A DNA stretch of 64,000 bases from Schlegelella aquatica (GTDB taxonomy: Bacteria > Pseudomonadota > Gammaproteobacteria > Burkholderiales > Burkholderiaceae_C): assembly GCF_026013905.1 (NCBI RefSeq), contig NZ_CP110257.1, positions 3,085,501 through 3,149,500 of the forward strand, in the 5' to 3' direction. Numbering within the stretch: the stretch's first letter is position 1; the number at the start of each line of letters is the position of its first letter. Position numbers and translations under genes: made by a program. The notes beneath the pieces are model-generated. The model had not been told where the DNA came from and made no database searches. It saw nothing but the letters and a program-made list of their open reading frames with translations. Below are positions 17,357 through 26,903 of the stretch, one piece after another.

Positions 17357-18634
17357 ATGAAAAAAGGCTTCTACACCATCATGGCGGCGCAGTTCTTCAG
17401 CTCGCTGGCCGACAACGCGCTGTTCGTCGCGGCGGTCGAGCTGTTGAAGACCTCGGGGGCGGCCGAATGGCAGCGCGCGGCGCTGGTGCCGATGTTCGCG
17501 CTCTTCTATGTGGTGCTGGCCCCGTTCGTGGGCGCTTTCGCCGACTTCATCCCCAAGGGCAAGGTGATGTTCATCTCCAACAGCATCAAGGTGGTGGGCT
17601 GCCTGATGATGCTGTTCGGCACGCACCCGCTCATGTCCTATGCCATCGTGGGCCTGGGCGCCGCGGCGTACTCGCCGGCAAAGTACGGCATCCTCACCGA
17701 GCTGTTGCCGCCTTCGCAGCTCGTCAAGGCCAACGGCTGGATCGAGGGGCTCACGATCGCCTCCATCATCCTGGGCGTGCTGCTCGGCGGCCAGCTCGTC
17801 GGCCCGCACGTCGCGCCGCACCTGCTCGCCTTGGACATGCCCGGCGTGTCGACGGGCATCGACAGCGCCCCGGAGGCGGCCATCGCCTCGATCATCTTGT
17901 TGTATGTGGCCGCGGCGCTGTTCAACTTGTACATCCCGCGCACCGACGCCCCGCTGCAACCGCTGCCCGGCACGCTGATGGAGATGGTGCGCGACTTCCG
18001 CACCTGCAACCGGCGGCTGTGGCGCGACAAGCTCGGGCAGATCTCGCTGGCCACGACCACGCTGTTCTGGGGCGTGTCGGGCAACCTGCGCTACATCGTG
18101 TTGGCATGGTCGGCCGCGGCGCTCGGCTACAGCACGACGCAGGCGTCCTCCCTGGTGGGCGTGGTGGCGGTGGGCACGGCGGTCGGAGCGGTCATCGCCT
18201 CGGTGTGGATGCGGCTGGACCAGGCGACGAAGGTCATCCCGCTCGGCATCGCGATGGGCGTGCTCGTGATCGGGATGAACTTCATCACCAACGTCTGGGT
18301 GGCGGCCCCCTTTCTCGTGCTGCTCGGCGGCCTGGGCGGCTACCTCGTGGTGCCGATGAACGCACTGTTGCAGCACCGCGGCCACAACCTGATGGGCGCG
18401 GGCCGCTCGATCGCGGTGCAGAACTTCAACGAACAGGCCTGCATCCTGGGGCTGGGAGCCTTCTACACCGTCCTCACCAAGCTGGGGGTATCGGCTTTCG
18501 GCGCCATCACCATGTTCGGTTTGGTGGTCGCCGGCACCATGTGGCTGATCAAGCGGTGGCACGCCCGCAACGTCGTTCGCCACCGCGAGGAGGTCGAGCA
18601 GCTGCTGGCGCTGGCGCGCAGCGATCCGCACTGA
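17357..18634 (+). CDS. lplT: Lysophospholipid transporter LplT
   Basis: 425 aa from MKKGFYTIMAAQFFSSLADNA, the usual start region of the family; a start 19 codons upstream gives a non-conserved leader. Twelve hydrophobic segments as in MFS proteins. Conserved LplT features include FADFIPKGKVM after the second segment, YSPAKYGILTELLP, and the late segment GGLGGYLVVPMNALLQHRG. LplT flips lysophosphatidylethanolamine from the outer to the inner leaflet of the cytoplasmic membrane for re-acylation. No acyltransferase (aas) gene is adjacent here. Confidence 0.95.
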   Translation: MKKGFYTIMAAQFFSSLADNALFVAAVELLKTSGAAEWQRAALVPMFALFYVVLAPFVGAFADFIPKGKVMFISNSIKVVGCLMMLFGTHPLMSYAIVGLGAAAYSPAKYGILTELLPPSQLVKANGWIEGLTIASIILGVLLGGQLVGPHVAPHLLALDMPGVSTGIDSAPEAAIASIILLYVAAALFNLYIPRTDAPLQPLPGTLMEMVRDFRTCNRRLWRDKLGQISLATTTLFWGVSGNLRYIVLAWSAAALGYSTTQASSLVGVVAVGTAVGAVIASVWMRLDQATKVIPLGIAMGVLVIGMNFITNVWVAAPFLVLLGGLGGYLVVPMNALLQHRGHNLMGAGRSIAVQNFNEQACILGLGAFYTVLTKLGVSAFGAITMFGLVVAGTMWLIKRWHARNVVRHREEVEQLLALARSDPH

Positions 18635-18650
18635 CCGTGCGGCGGCCACC

Positions 18651-19541
18651 ATGAAGTCCGGCACCGTCTCCGCCTGGCCCGTCGCCACGTTGCTGCTCAA
18701 CGCCCTCGTCTGGGGCGTGTCGTGGTGGCCGCTCAGAGAACTGGCGACGCGCGGCTTGCATCCGCTGTGGACGATGGTGGTGGTCTTCACGCTGTCGGCG
18801 AGCGTGATCGTCGCCTGGCGTCCGTCGTCGCTGCGGCAGTTGCGCGAGCAACCGGTGTTGTGGGTGCTGGCCGCGGCCTCGGGGGTCACCAACGCCGCGT
18901 TCAACTGGGCCGTCAGCATCGGCGAGGTGACGCGTGTGGTGCTGCTGTTCTATCTGATGCCGCTGTGGACGGTGCTGCTGGCGCGCGTGCTGCTGCACGA
19001 GCCCCTGACGCGCCGCTCGGCGACGCGGGTGGCGCTCGCGCTCACCGGCGCGGCCATCGTGCTGTGGCCGCCCCAAGGCGGCTGGCCTTGGCCGCGCAGC
19101 CTGGCGGACTGGCTCGCCGTGCTGGGCGGCTTCGCGTTCGCCTTCAACAGCGTGATGGTGCGCCGCGTGGCGCACCGCACGCGCGAGGAAGGCCGGGCAG
19201 CGGCCATGCTGATCGGCTGCATTGCCGTGGCCGGCGTGATGGCGGCCGTGCTGACGCTGCAGTCGCGCGTCGATTGGCCGCCTGCGCCCGCGTGGGGCTG
19301 GGTGACCATCGCCGCCGGCCTCGCCCTGGCCTTCGTCTGCTCCAACCTGGCCTATCAGTTCGGGGCGTCTCGCCTGCCGGCCAATGTCACGGCCGTGGTG
19401 ATGCTGACCGAAGTGGTGTTCGCGTCGGCGTCCTCGATGTGGATCGGCGGCGAGCGGTCGACGGCCCCGACGCTGGTCGGCGGCGCGCTCATCATCGCCG
19501 CTGCATTACTGGCGGCGTGGCCCGCGCGGCGTCCGGCTTGA
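18651..19541 (+). CDS. DMT-superfamily transporter (EamA)
   Basis: 296 aa with ten hydrophobic segments arranged as two EamA halves: first LNALVWGVSWWPLRELATRG to about residue 140, second from WLAVLGGFAFAFNSVMV to the end. The motif MLTEVVFASASSMWIGGE near the ninth segment is typical of the family. Such proteins export amino acids or other small metabolites, and the substrate cannot be read from sequence. It follows lplT by 16 bases and is probably cotranscribed. It converges with cheA, and the 85 bases between the two stops consist of the dispersed repeat. Confidence 0.9.
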   Translation: MKSGTVSAWPVATLLLNALVWGVSWWPLRELATRGLHPLWTMVVVFTLSASVIVAWRPSSLRQLREQPVLWVLAAASGVTNAAFNWAVSIGEVTRVVLLFYLMPLWTVLLARVLLHEPLTRRSATRVALALTGAAIVLWPPQGGWPWPRSLADWLAVLGGFAFAFNSVMVRRVAHRTREEGRAAAMLIGCIAVAGVMAAVLTLQSRVDWPPAPAWGWVTIAAGLALAFVCSNLAYQFGASRLPANVTAVVMLTEVVFASASSMWIGGERSTAPTLVGGALIIAAALLAAWPARRPA

Positions 19542-19549
19542 GCGGCGTC

Positions 19550-19647
19550 ATATCTTTACCCCCGGGGCGTGCGCCCCACCGCCCGCGGGGGTCACGGCCC
19601 GGCTCCGGGCGGCCGAGCGCCGGGCCTTATGTCTTTGCCCCCGGGGC
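19550..19647 (-). repeat. Dispersed repeat element, two-motif copy (copies 2 and 3)
   Basis: Two direct copies of ATRTCTTTRCCCCCGGGGC (19550-19568 and 19629-19647, 17/19 identical) flank about 60 bases of G+C-rich sequence able to form hairpins. On the bottom strand the segment from AAGGCCCGGCGCTCGGCCGC to the right-hand motif matches 28629-28707 over about 80 bases with few differences. It fills the convergent gap between the EamA and cheA genes. The motif at 19629-19647 also encodes the last residues of CheA and contributes the A of its TAA stop (19627-19629). Confidence 0.8.
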
Positions 19648-22461
19648 CGTCAGGCGCCGCAGCTCCGCCAGGAGGCGGGCGTCGTCGTAGGGCTTGGTCA
19701 GGAACACGTCCACCCCCGCCGCTTCGGCGCTGCGCTGGTGCTTCGCGGTCGCGCGCGAGGTGAGCATCATCACCGGGACGCCCTTCCACAGCCGCGATTC
19801 GCGCAGCCGCCGCGTCAGCTCCAGCCCGTTGAGGTTGGGCATCTCCAGGTCGGTGATCACCACGTCCACCTTGTATCGCAGCAAGGCATCGAGCGCATCG
19901 AAGCCGTCGCGCGCCGTCGTCACGTCGAAGCCGGCATCCTGCAGCAACTGCGCCAGCGTCTGCCTCACCGAGATCGCGTCGTCGACCACCAGCGCATGCT
20001 TGCGCGGCGCTTGCAGCCGGCGTCGCAGCACGCGGCCGGCTTGGCGACGCACCGGCGTGGCCGCGGCCTGCTCCAACGCCTCGAGGTCGAGCAGGAACAG
20101 CACCCGGCCGTCGGGGCGCAAGGCCGCGCCCGCCACGCCGCGCACCCGGCGCAGCAGCCGTCCGATGTCTTGCAGGATGAGGTCGCGCGAGTCGACGATG
20201 CGGTCCACCTCGAGCGCGACCTCGCCACTCGCCGCGCGCGCGAGCACCACCGGCTTGGCCGCGCCGCCGGCGTCGGTGCCGCCCAGCCCCAGCCAGCCGC
20301 CCAGCTTCTGGTAACGCCACTCGCGCCCGGCGTAGCGGAACACCGGCCCCACCGAGCCCATGCCCACCTGCCCTTGCCCCGCCGCCAGAGCGAGCACCAC
20401 GCCGTCGGAGGGCAGCGCGTAGGTTTGGTCCTCGACCTGCACCAGCAGCGCATGCTGCACGCCGGTGGTCGCCGGCACGTGGAGCGCGATCCGGGTGCCG
20501 CGGCCCGGCTCGGTGTCGATCTCGATGCGGCCCTTCATCGCGCGCAGGCGGTCGGCCACCACGTCCATGCCGACGCCGCGCCCGGACACCTCGGTGACTT
20601 GGCTGCGGGTGGAAAAGCCCGGCAGCAGGATCAGGCGGGCGAGCTCGCTGGGCGTGACGGCCGCCTCGCGCTGCAAGAGACCGAGCTCGACGGCGCGTGC
20701 GTGGATGGCGGCGAGGTCGAGGCCGCGGCCATCGTCCTCGCAGCGCACGACGACGCGCTGGCTGTCGCGCTCGACACGCAGCATGACGATCCCTTCGGCG
20801 GGCTTGCCCGCGCGCTGCCGCTCCTGCGGCGGCTCGATGCCGTGGTCGACCGCATTGCGCAGCAGGTGCAGCAAGGGCTCCGTCAGCCGGCCGAGCACGT
20901 CGGCGTCGACCATGGCCTGCTCGCCCTGCACCTCCAGGCGCACCTGCTTGCCGGTGGCCGCGGCCGTCTGGGCGACGTTGCGGCGCAGACGCGCGACGAT
21001 CTGGCGCACGGGCACCAGCCGCGCGCCGATCAGCTCGCGGTGCTGCTCGACGAGCTCCAGCCCCTGCTGGCGCACCGTCTGCAAAGCCGCCTGGGCTTCC
21101 TGGCGCGCCGCGCTCGCGTGGGCCGCCTCGTCGGCCGCCGTCTCGCAGGCGAACCGCAGGACGGTCTGCAGCTCGTTGTAGCGGTCCAGCTCCAGCGCAT
21201 CGAAGGCCCGGTCCTCGTCGGCGCCGGCCTGCAGCGCGACGCTGTGACCGCCGAGCCCGATCTCGAGGTCGCGCAAGCGGTTCTGCAACTGGCGGTTGCC
21301 AGCCTCGAGTTGCATCAGGCGGTCCTCGATGGTGCGCAACTGCTCTTCCAGCCGGCCGTGGTGCACCAGCCCCTGGCCGGCCCGGCGCACCAGGGCGTCG
21401 AGCGTGGCGACGCCGATGCGCAGGCTCGTGCCGACGGCGGGGGCCGGGCCTCGGGCCGGCGAGGGCTGGGGCGCCGCTCGGAGGGGCGGGCCGGTTTCCG
21501 GCGGCTCGTCCAGCGCGGCCGGCAGAGTGTCGGCGCCCCACGCATCGAGCCGTCCCTCGTGCGCCGCGCGGGCCCAGCGGCCCAGGCGCTCCAACCATTC
21601 GAGCGCGTCGTCGGGGGGCGACTCCTCGCCGCGCAGCGCGTAGACCATCCGGTCCAGGCAGGCGACGGCCTGCTCGAGGTCGTCGGCCAGCGGGCGCGGA
21701 ATGCAGCCGCGGCGTTCGACGACGTGATCAAGCACGTCCTCGAGGCGGTGGGCCAGGCGGGCCACCCCGCGGATGCCGATGATGTGGCCGCTGCCTTTGA
21801 AGGTGTGCGCCACACGACGCGCCTCCTGCAGCGCCGCCAGGCTCACGTCGCCTTGGGCCAGTTGCCGCACGGCCTGCGCGAGCACCTCGAGCTGGCTCGG
21901 GGCATCGTCGAGGAAAACCTCGAAGAGCGGCGGGTCCACGTCCGGGGGCACTTCCAGCGAGACGTCCTCGTCTTGCAAGTCCAGCGCGGCGGTGTCGCTG
22001 CCGCGAGACTCGGCGGACGGGTGTTCGACCGGCACGGCCGGGGGGCGGCACAGCAGAAGGGCCAACTCGTCGAGCTGCTCGAGCGTGGGGGACGCCGGTG
22101 CGACCCGCAGGAAGTCCACGACCTGCCGCACCGCCCGCTCGTCGCCCGGAGCGTCGAGATAGGCGGCCACCGGCGGTTGCCAGCTCACCAGCCAGGCCAG
22201 GCCCTCCTGCAGTTCCGCGCCGTCCATGCCCGCGTAGACCTGCGCGCTGTCGCGCAGCAGCTCGAGCACGATCGCCAACCCTTCCAGCGAGACGAGACGG
22301 CACGCCTGGGCCAGCCGCCCGTACAGCTCGGCCGCCTGGGCCGCGTGGCGCGCATCACCCTCGCCCGCATGGCCGAGCCACTGCATCAGCGCCGCATCCA
22401 CCTCCGGTGCGGCGAGGGCGAACTCCTCCTGCAGCACGCGCAGCAGTTCATCGACCTGCAC
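19627..22461 (-). CDS. Hybrid chemotaxis histidine kinase CheA (PilL/ChpA-like) with receiver
   Basis: 944 aa. An N-terminal helical region (1-150) is followed by an Hpt domain with phospho-acceptor His219 (AHTFKGSGHIIGI). A Pro-rich linker and a coiled dimerisation part (GRLEEQLRTIEDRLMQLE) come next. The HATPase domain has N box LLRNAVDHGIEPP, G1 DDGRGLD and G2 GRGVGMDVV; then come a CheW-like domain (~690-800) and a C-terminal receiver with Asp871 (VITDLEMPNLNGLEL) and TKP Lys. The single clear Hpt and fused receiver match the type-IV-pilus (Chp) kinases rather than flagellar CheA. It follows the receptor gene by three bases. No cheB or cheR accompanies it. Confidence 0.92.
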   Translation of the reverse strand: MQVDELLRVLQEEFALAAPEVDAALMQWLGHAGEGDARHAAQAAELYGRLAQACRLVSLEGLAIVLELLRDSAQVYAGMDGAELQEGLAWLVSWQPPVAAYLDAPGDERAVRQVVDFLRVAPASPTLEQLDELALLLCRPPAVPVEHPSAESRGSDTAALDLQDEDVSLEVPPDVDPPLFEVFLDDAPSQLEVLAQAVRQLAQGDVSLAALQEARRVAHTFKGSGHIIGIRGVARLAHRLEDVLDHVVERRGCIPRPLADDLEQAVACLDRMVYALRGEESPPDDALEWLERLGRWARAAHEGRLDAWGADTLPAALDEPPETGPPLRAAPQPSPARGPAPAVGTSLRIGVATLDALVRRAGQGLVHHGRLEEQLRTIEDRLMQLEAGNRQLQNRLRDLEIGLGGHSVALQAGADEDRAFDALELDRYNELQTVLRFACETAADEAAHASAARQEAQAALQTVRQQGLELVEQHRELIGARLVPVRQIVARLRRNVAQTAAATGKQVRLEVQGEQAMVDADVLGRLTEPLLHLLRNAVDHGIEPPQERQRAGKPAEGIVMLRVERDSQRVVVRCEDDGRGLDLAAIHARAVELGLLQREAAVTPSELARLILLPGFSTRSQVTEVSGRGVGMDVVADRLRAMKGRIEIDTEPGRGTRIALHVPATTGVQHALLVQVEDQTYALPSDGVVLALAAGQGQVGMGSVGPVFRYAGREWRYQKLGGWLGLGGTDAGGAAKPVVLARAASGEVALEVDRIVDSRDLILQDIGRLLRRVRGVAGAALRPDGRVLFLLDLEALEQAAATPVRRQAGRVLRRRLQAPRKHALVVDDAISVRQTLAQLLQDAGFDVTTARDGFDALDALLRYKVDVVITDLEMPNLNGLELTRRLRESRLWKGVPVMMLTSRATAKHQRSAEAAGVDVFLTKPYDDARLLAELRRLTAPGAKT

Positions 22462-22464
22462 GGC

Positions 22465-25020
22465 TCACTCCTCGGCGTGCCGCGGCTCGACGCCCGGCAG
22501 GCGGAACTGACCGACCGACTCCGACAGCCGGCGTGCGTAGTCGACCAGCGTCGCGGTGAACTCGGTCTGTTGCTCGATGGCCAGGATGGTGTGCACCGAT
22601 CCGCGATCGAGTTGATCGACCGACAAGCGCAACTGCTGCGCGAGCGTCGCCTGCTGCTCGGAGAAGTCGGCGATCTGGCGGACGAGGCCGACGAGCTGCG
22701 CCGTCGTCTCGCGCGTGGCCGCCATGCGCTCGCCCGCCTGCTGCGCCTGGGCGGACTGCTGCACCACCTGCGAGATCAGGCGGTTGACGGTGAGCAAGGT
22801 GTCGCCCGTTTCGACCTGGATGCTCTGCACCAGCTGCGCGATCTGGGCCGTGGCCTGGCGCGCCGATTCGGACAGGCGCTGCACCTCCTGCGCCACGGTG
22901 GCGAAGCCGCGCCCGGCCTCGCCCGCGGCGGCCGCCTGCATCGAGGCGTTGAGCGCGAGCACGTTCGTGCGCTCGGAGATGGTGTTGATGAGGTTGACCA
23001 CGCCGGGGATCTCCTGGCTGCGCTCGCCCAGGCGCTTGAAGCGCTTCTCCATCTCGGCGATGGATTCGCGCAGCGCGTCCATGCCGCGCACGGTGCCCTC
23101 CACCGCCACCAGCGCCGCCTCGGTCGCCGAGGAGGCCTGCTCGGCCGCATCGCGGCTGTTGTCCGACAGTGCCGCCACCTGCGCGAGCTGGTAGGTGGCC
23201 TGGTTGAGGTTGGACGCCATCGCCTGCAACGCGGCGCGCTCGGCCTGCGCGGTCTCGTCCACGCGCAAAGCCTGTTCGCCGACGAACTCGCACGCGCCTC
23301 GCACCTGTTCGGCGATCTGCTGCACCTCGGTCAGCGTCGCGCACATCTCGTCGCCCAGCTGGTTGATCGACGACGCCAGCGTGCCGATGATGTCCTCGGT
23401 CACCTCGGCCCGGGCGGTGAGGTCTTTGTTGGACAGCTGGAACACCGTCTGCAGCAGACCGATGACCGACTGGTTGAGCGCGTCGTTCTCGTGACGGGCC
23501 CGCTCCAGGTGCGCCAGCCGGCCGTCGAGCAGGCGGTCCACCGCGTGGCCGATCGCCCCGAGCTCGTCGCCAGGGGCCAGCCCCGTGCGGGCCTGGGCGT
23601 CGCCCTGCGCGACACGCTCCAGCGTCGACTGGATCGTCTCCGCCGGCTTCATCCAGCGCCGGATTCCCAAGGCCAACGCCGCGCCGCCCGTGACCATGCC
23701 GAGCAGCACGGCGACGGCGAGCGGCATGATCGAAGAGGCGGCCGCACGCGGCTGGGCAGCCGGCTCGGGAGCAAGGCGCAGCACGACCCAGTCCAGCCCG
23801 GGGGCCGCGAGGGCCGCATAGGCCGCGAGCCAGCGCCGTCCCCGGGCGTCTTCCAGCACCGCCGTGCCCGGCTGCTTCTGCAAGGCGGTGTGCACGGCCG
23901 GCTGCTCCAGCGCCACCAGCCCCACACCGCTGCGCCGGTGTGCCACGAGGGCCCGCACCTCCTGCGGCAATGCGGGAGCGGCCTCGGCCAGCCACTGCGC
24001 GGGCCGCGCGCGCAAGGCGGGCGGGTCGCTGCGCAGGCGCCCGTCCGGCCCGAGCAGCACGGTGTAGGCGGCGGGCAGCTCCGCCGGGGTCGGGCCGGAT
24101 GCCGCCGTCCCGTCCCAGGGCGCCGCCAGCGTGTCGAGCGAGGCCACCAGCGTCTGGGGCGCGAAGCGGGCGGCCAGCACCCCCACCTGGGCATCGCCGT
24201 CGTACACCGGCACTGCGACGAACATCGCCAGGCGCTGCCCGGCGGGCAGGTAGGGCCGCGCATCGCTCAGCGCGACGTCCTGCGGGCCCTGGGCGCGCCG
24301 GACCTTGCCGACGACTTCGGCCAGCGCCGACGAGGCGGCCACGCCCGAGGCGAGGTCGGTGGCGAAGTCTAGGTCCTTCGCCACGCTGTAGAGAACGGTG
24401 TCGGTGGCGGTGTCCACCAGCAGCAGATCGTCCAGGCCGAAATGGTCGCGCGTGGCCTTGAACCCCCGATGGAATACGGCGTGCACCTGCGCATAGGGGC
24501 TGGGCGTATCCGGCACGGTCATGCGGTCGCGCTCGCCCCAGGGATGCACGTTGCGCACCAGGAACGCCTGCTGGAGCTGCGCGCCGACGAGACTGCGCCG
24601 ACCGATCTGCGGCGCGAGGTCGGGCGGTTCGTCGAGCTGCTGCCTGCGCCACTGCGCCGCGAACTGCTGCACGATCCACGCCAGCATCTCGTCGCGCAAG
24701 GCCGCCGGGCCGCCCGCCAGCGAGGCGTCCTTCTCCAGCCGCTCGTGCTCCGCGGCCCATGCCGCCTTGAACTGCTGCAAGGCGTCCACCGTGCCGCGCT
24801 GCGCGGCGAGCACCCTCAGGGCCGCTTGACGGTGCTCCAGCTCGGCCACAATCTGGGCCGCCTGCCGCGCACGCTCGGCCTCCAGCCGTTCGAGCCGGCC
24901 GGCGTCGCGCTCGGCCGACGCGCCGCCGTCCCAAGGACGCAAGACGATGACCGCCGCCAGCAGGGCCGCCAGCGCCCCCGCGCCCGCGCCGGCCATCAGC
25001 AGCTTCTGACGCAAGTTCAT
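22465..25020 (-). CDS. Methyl-accepting chemotaxis protein, PilJ-like
   Basis: 851 aa. First membrane helix near residues 8-28, then a long periplasmic domain (~400 residues) with sensor-like features (VFHRGFKATRDHFGLDDLLLVDTATDTVLYSV). The second helix lies near 430-450 (IMPLAVAVLLGMVTGGAALAL), followed by HAMP and the signalling domain. The hairpin tip region reads ERTNVLALNASMQAAAAGE, the PilJ-type variant of the usual tip. PilJ receptors feed surface or pilus signals to a Chp kinase. The MNLRQK start is used; a GTG two codons earlier is possible. Cotranscribed between cheW (96 bases upstream) and cheA. Confidence 0.9.
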   Translation of the reverse strand: MNLRQKLLMAGAGAGALAALLAAVIVLRPWDGGASAERDAGRLERLEAERARQAAQIVAELEHRQAALRVLAAQRGTVDALQQFKAAWAAEHERLEKDASLAGGPAALRDEMLAWIVQQFAAQWRRQQLDEPPDLAPQIGRRSLVGAQLQQAFLVRNVHPWGERDRMTVPDTPSPYAQVHAVFHRGFKATRDHFGLDDLLLVDTATDTVLYSVAKDLDFATDLASGVAASSALAEVVGKVRRAQGPQDVALSDARPYLPAGQRLAMFVAVPVYDGDAQVGVLAARFAPQTLVASLDTLAAPWDGTAASGPTPAELPAAYTVLLGPDGRLRSDPPALRARPAQWLAEAAPALPQEVRALVAHRRSGVGLVALEQPAVHTALQKQPGTAVLEDARGRRWLAAYAALAAPGLDWVVLRLAPEPAAQPRAAASSIMPLAVAVLLGMVTGGAALALGIRRWMKPAETIQSTLERVAQGDAQARTGLAPGDELGAIGHAVDRLLDGRLAHLERARHENDALNQSVIGLLQTVFQLSNKDLTARAEVTEDIIGTLASSINQLGDEMCATLTEVQQIAEQVRGACEFVGEQALRVDETAQAERAALQAMASNLNQATYQLAQVAALSDNSRDAAEQASSATEAALVAVEGTVRGMDALRESIAEMEKRFKRLGERSQEIPGVVNLINTISERTNVLALNASMQAAAAGEAGRGFATVAQEVQRLSESARQATAQIAQLVQSIQVETGDTLLTVNRLISQVVQQSAQAQQAGERMAATRETTAQLVGLVRQIADFSEQQATLAQQLRLSVDQLDRGSVHTILAIEQQTEFTATLVDYARRLSESVGQFRLPGVEPRHAEE

Positions 25021-25116
25021 CCCCACCCTCTCCTCGTCATCCGCTCGTTCGTCGTCCGGCCGCGGCGAGCGCGCTCCCTTCAGGCCGCCTCCTCGGCAGG
25101 CCTCACGGCCGCCTCG

Positions 25117-25611
25117 TCATGCCAATGACAGATCGGCAGCCAGCGCATCCCCGAGCGCCTGGGGGTCGAGCAGGCTCCACACCCGGCCCTCGTCGTCCAT
25201 GCAGACGCCCCGGGCGAACTCGGCCAAGGCGGGCGGCAGGGCCGCCGCGACCCCACCGGGTGCCGGCTCGACCACGCGCACAGCCAGCGGCCGGCCGGTG
25301 GACAGGATCGCGAACCTGTCCTCGCCCTCGCCGGCCAGCAACAGCCACGCCCCGTGCCCCGGCGCCCCGGCCGCCGCCTGCGCGTAGGCGGCAAGGTCGA
25401 ACACCGGAACGATCTGTCCGCCGACGTTGGCCGCCCCCATCAGCCAGGGTGGCGCATGGGGCACCTCGCTCAGCTCGTACTGCTCCACGATACTGCGCGC
25501 CCACTCGAACGGGAACGCGAGCAACCACGGGCCGCAGCGCACGGCCTGCGCCCGGCGCGCGTTCTCGGGGGCGGACGACGGCTGTGCGCAGGGGGTGTCG
25601 GAAGGCGCCAT
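25117..25611 (-). CDS. CheW-like coupling protein
   Basis: 164 aa, a single CheW domain: LAFPFEWARSIVEQYELSEVPHAPPWLMGAANVGGQIVPVFDL is its characteristic first half, with the usual G-x-x-N/V-x-G-x-I-V-P-V-x-D-L turn. The protein bridges receptor and kinase in the cytoplasmic array. It is PilI-like by position, between the response regulator and the PilJ-like receptor. The C-terminal part is more divergent (GVCMDDEGRVWSLLDPQALG). Confidence 0.85.
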   Translation of the reverse strand: MAPSDTPCAQPSSAPENARRAQAVRCGPWLLAFPFEWARSIVEQYELSEVPHAPPWLMGAANVGGQIVPVFDLAAYAQAAAGAPGHGAWLLLAGEGEDRFAILSTGRPLAVRVVEPAPGGVAAALPPALAEFARGVCMDDEGRVWSLLDPQALGDALAADLSLA

Positions 25612-25695
25612 GTCGGGGGTGTTCGTCGGCTCCCGCAGTGTAGGGCGCGGCCGCGTGCCCGGGAGGCGGATGCGCCCGGGCGCACCGGCCCGGCG

Positions 25696-26754
25696 CTACC
25701 CCTGCGGGGGCCGGGCAGCGGCGATGCCGCCCACCGTGGTGTCGAAGCTGCGCTGGAAGACCTCGTCGTGCTCGCCGATCACACGCACCAGCTCGTCCTC
25801 CACCAGCGGCTTCGTGAGGTAGGCGTCGCAGCCGGCCAGCGTGCCCCGGATCTTGTCGATGGTGCCGGCGCGGCTGGTGAGCATCACCACCACCGGGGGC
25901 TGCCGGCCCGGGCCCTGCACCCGGCGCTTGATGAGCTTGCACGTCTGGTAGCCGTCCATGCCGCGCATCATCACGTCGAGGAACACGAACCGGAACTCGC
26001 GCTCGTCGAGCATCTGCAGGGCCTCCTCGCCGCTTCTGGCCAGGTGGACCTGGAAGCCGAAGCGCCGCAGGCGCGACTGGATGAAGCGCAGGGCGATCTC
26101 GCTGTCGTCCACCACCAGGATGTGATCGAAGCGCGCATCCCCCTCCACCAGCACCGCGCTGGAGAAGAACCCTCGGTCGGCCCCGAAGTCCGAGTGAGGG
26201 TCGGGCTGCAACCGGCGCGTCGTGAGACCCGGCGGGGGCCCGCCCCACCGCGTGCGCCCCGCCGCCCGCGCCCAGGGCGCAGCCGGCGAGTCCGAGCCGG
26301 GCAGGCCGGAGTGTGCGGGGACGGTGTCGCCCGCCTCCCGCGCGCCCGAGGCGCCCGCGGCCTTCGCGGTGGCGGCCGGCGCCGACGGCGCCCTGCCCGC
26401 TGCGGCGGCGGAGGGGGGGCCGAGGGTCGCCGCCCGCGCCGCGGGCGCGGCCTCGGCGAGCGCCAGCTCGTCGAGCACGCGCAGCAAGTTCATCAGGTTG
26501 ATGGGCCGAGGCAGGCGCGCGAGCCCCGGGCCGCCCGGCGTGCCGCCGATGACCAGAGCAACGCCCCACTTGCCCGCCGCGCGCACCGCCTCCACCGCCG
26601 AGGGGAGATCGGCGTCGACGATCGCGAAGTCGCACTCGGCAAGGCCCGGCACAGGGTCGTACGCCGGGGTGCGGCGCGCGGCCAGCCGGAAGAAGGACGC
26701 GAACGTGCTTCTTTCGAACGCACTGAACCCCTGCACCGCCACGCGATAACGCAT
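25696..26754 (-). CDS. Response regulator with degenerate N-terminal and intact C-terminal receiver
   Basis: 352 aa. The C-terminal ~125 residues are a full receiver: [13 protein letters not shown] (acidic pair), phospho-acceptor Asp260 in [22 protein letters not shown] and [10 protein letters not shown]. The first ~115 residues look like a second receiver-like fold that has lost most key residues ([32 protein letters not shown]). A Pro/Ala/Gly-rich linker of about 90 residues joins them. There is no DNA-binding output domain, so it probably works through protein contacts like PilG/PilH. It is the first gene of the chemosensory operon, with cheW 84 bases downstream. Confidence 0.8.
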   Translation of the reverse strand: MRYRVAVQGFSAFERSTFASFFRLAARRTPAYDPVPGLAECDFAIVDADLPSAVEAVRAAGKWGVALVIGGTPGGPGLARLPRPINLMNLLRVLDELALAEAAPAARAATLGPPSAAAAGRAPSAPAATAKAAGASGAREAGDTVPAHSGLPGSDSPAAPWARAAGRTRWGGPPPGLTTRRLQPDPHSDFGADRGFFSSAVLVEGDARFDHILVVDDSEIALRFIQSRLRRFGFQVHLARSGEEALQMLDEREFRFVFLDVMMRGMDGYQTCKLIKRRVQGPGRQPPVVVMLTSRAGTIDKIRGTLAGCDAYLTKPLVEDELVRVIGEHDEVFQRSFDTTVGGIAAARPPQG

Positions 26755-26903
26755 TGCACCCCTCCTGCCCGAGCGCCCGTGCTCGCAGCCCGGCGGGCCA
26801 CCGGGCGGGGCTGTGAGCGGATGCTCGGCGGCGCCCCCGCCACCGTCAAGCCCGTGCTTCGGGGGTTCGCGCGGCCTGCGCACGATCGCACTACCATGCG
26901 GGA

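Noticed and set aside
19738..24372. Rightward 1544-codon open frame antisense to cheA and the receptor gene
   Set aside because: Same shadow effect; the antisense genes have intact CheA and receptor motifs and the frame's translation resembles no protein.
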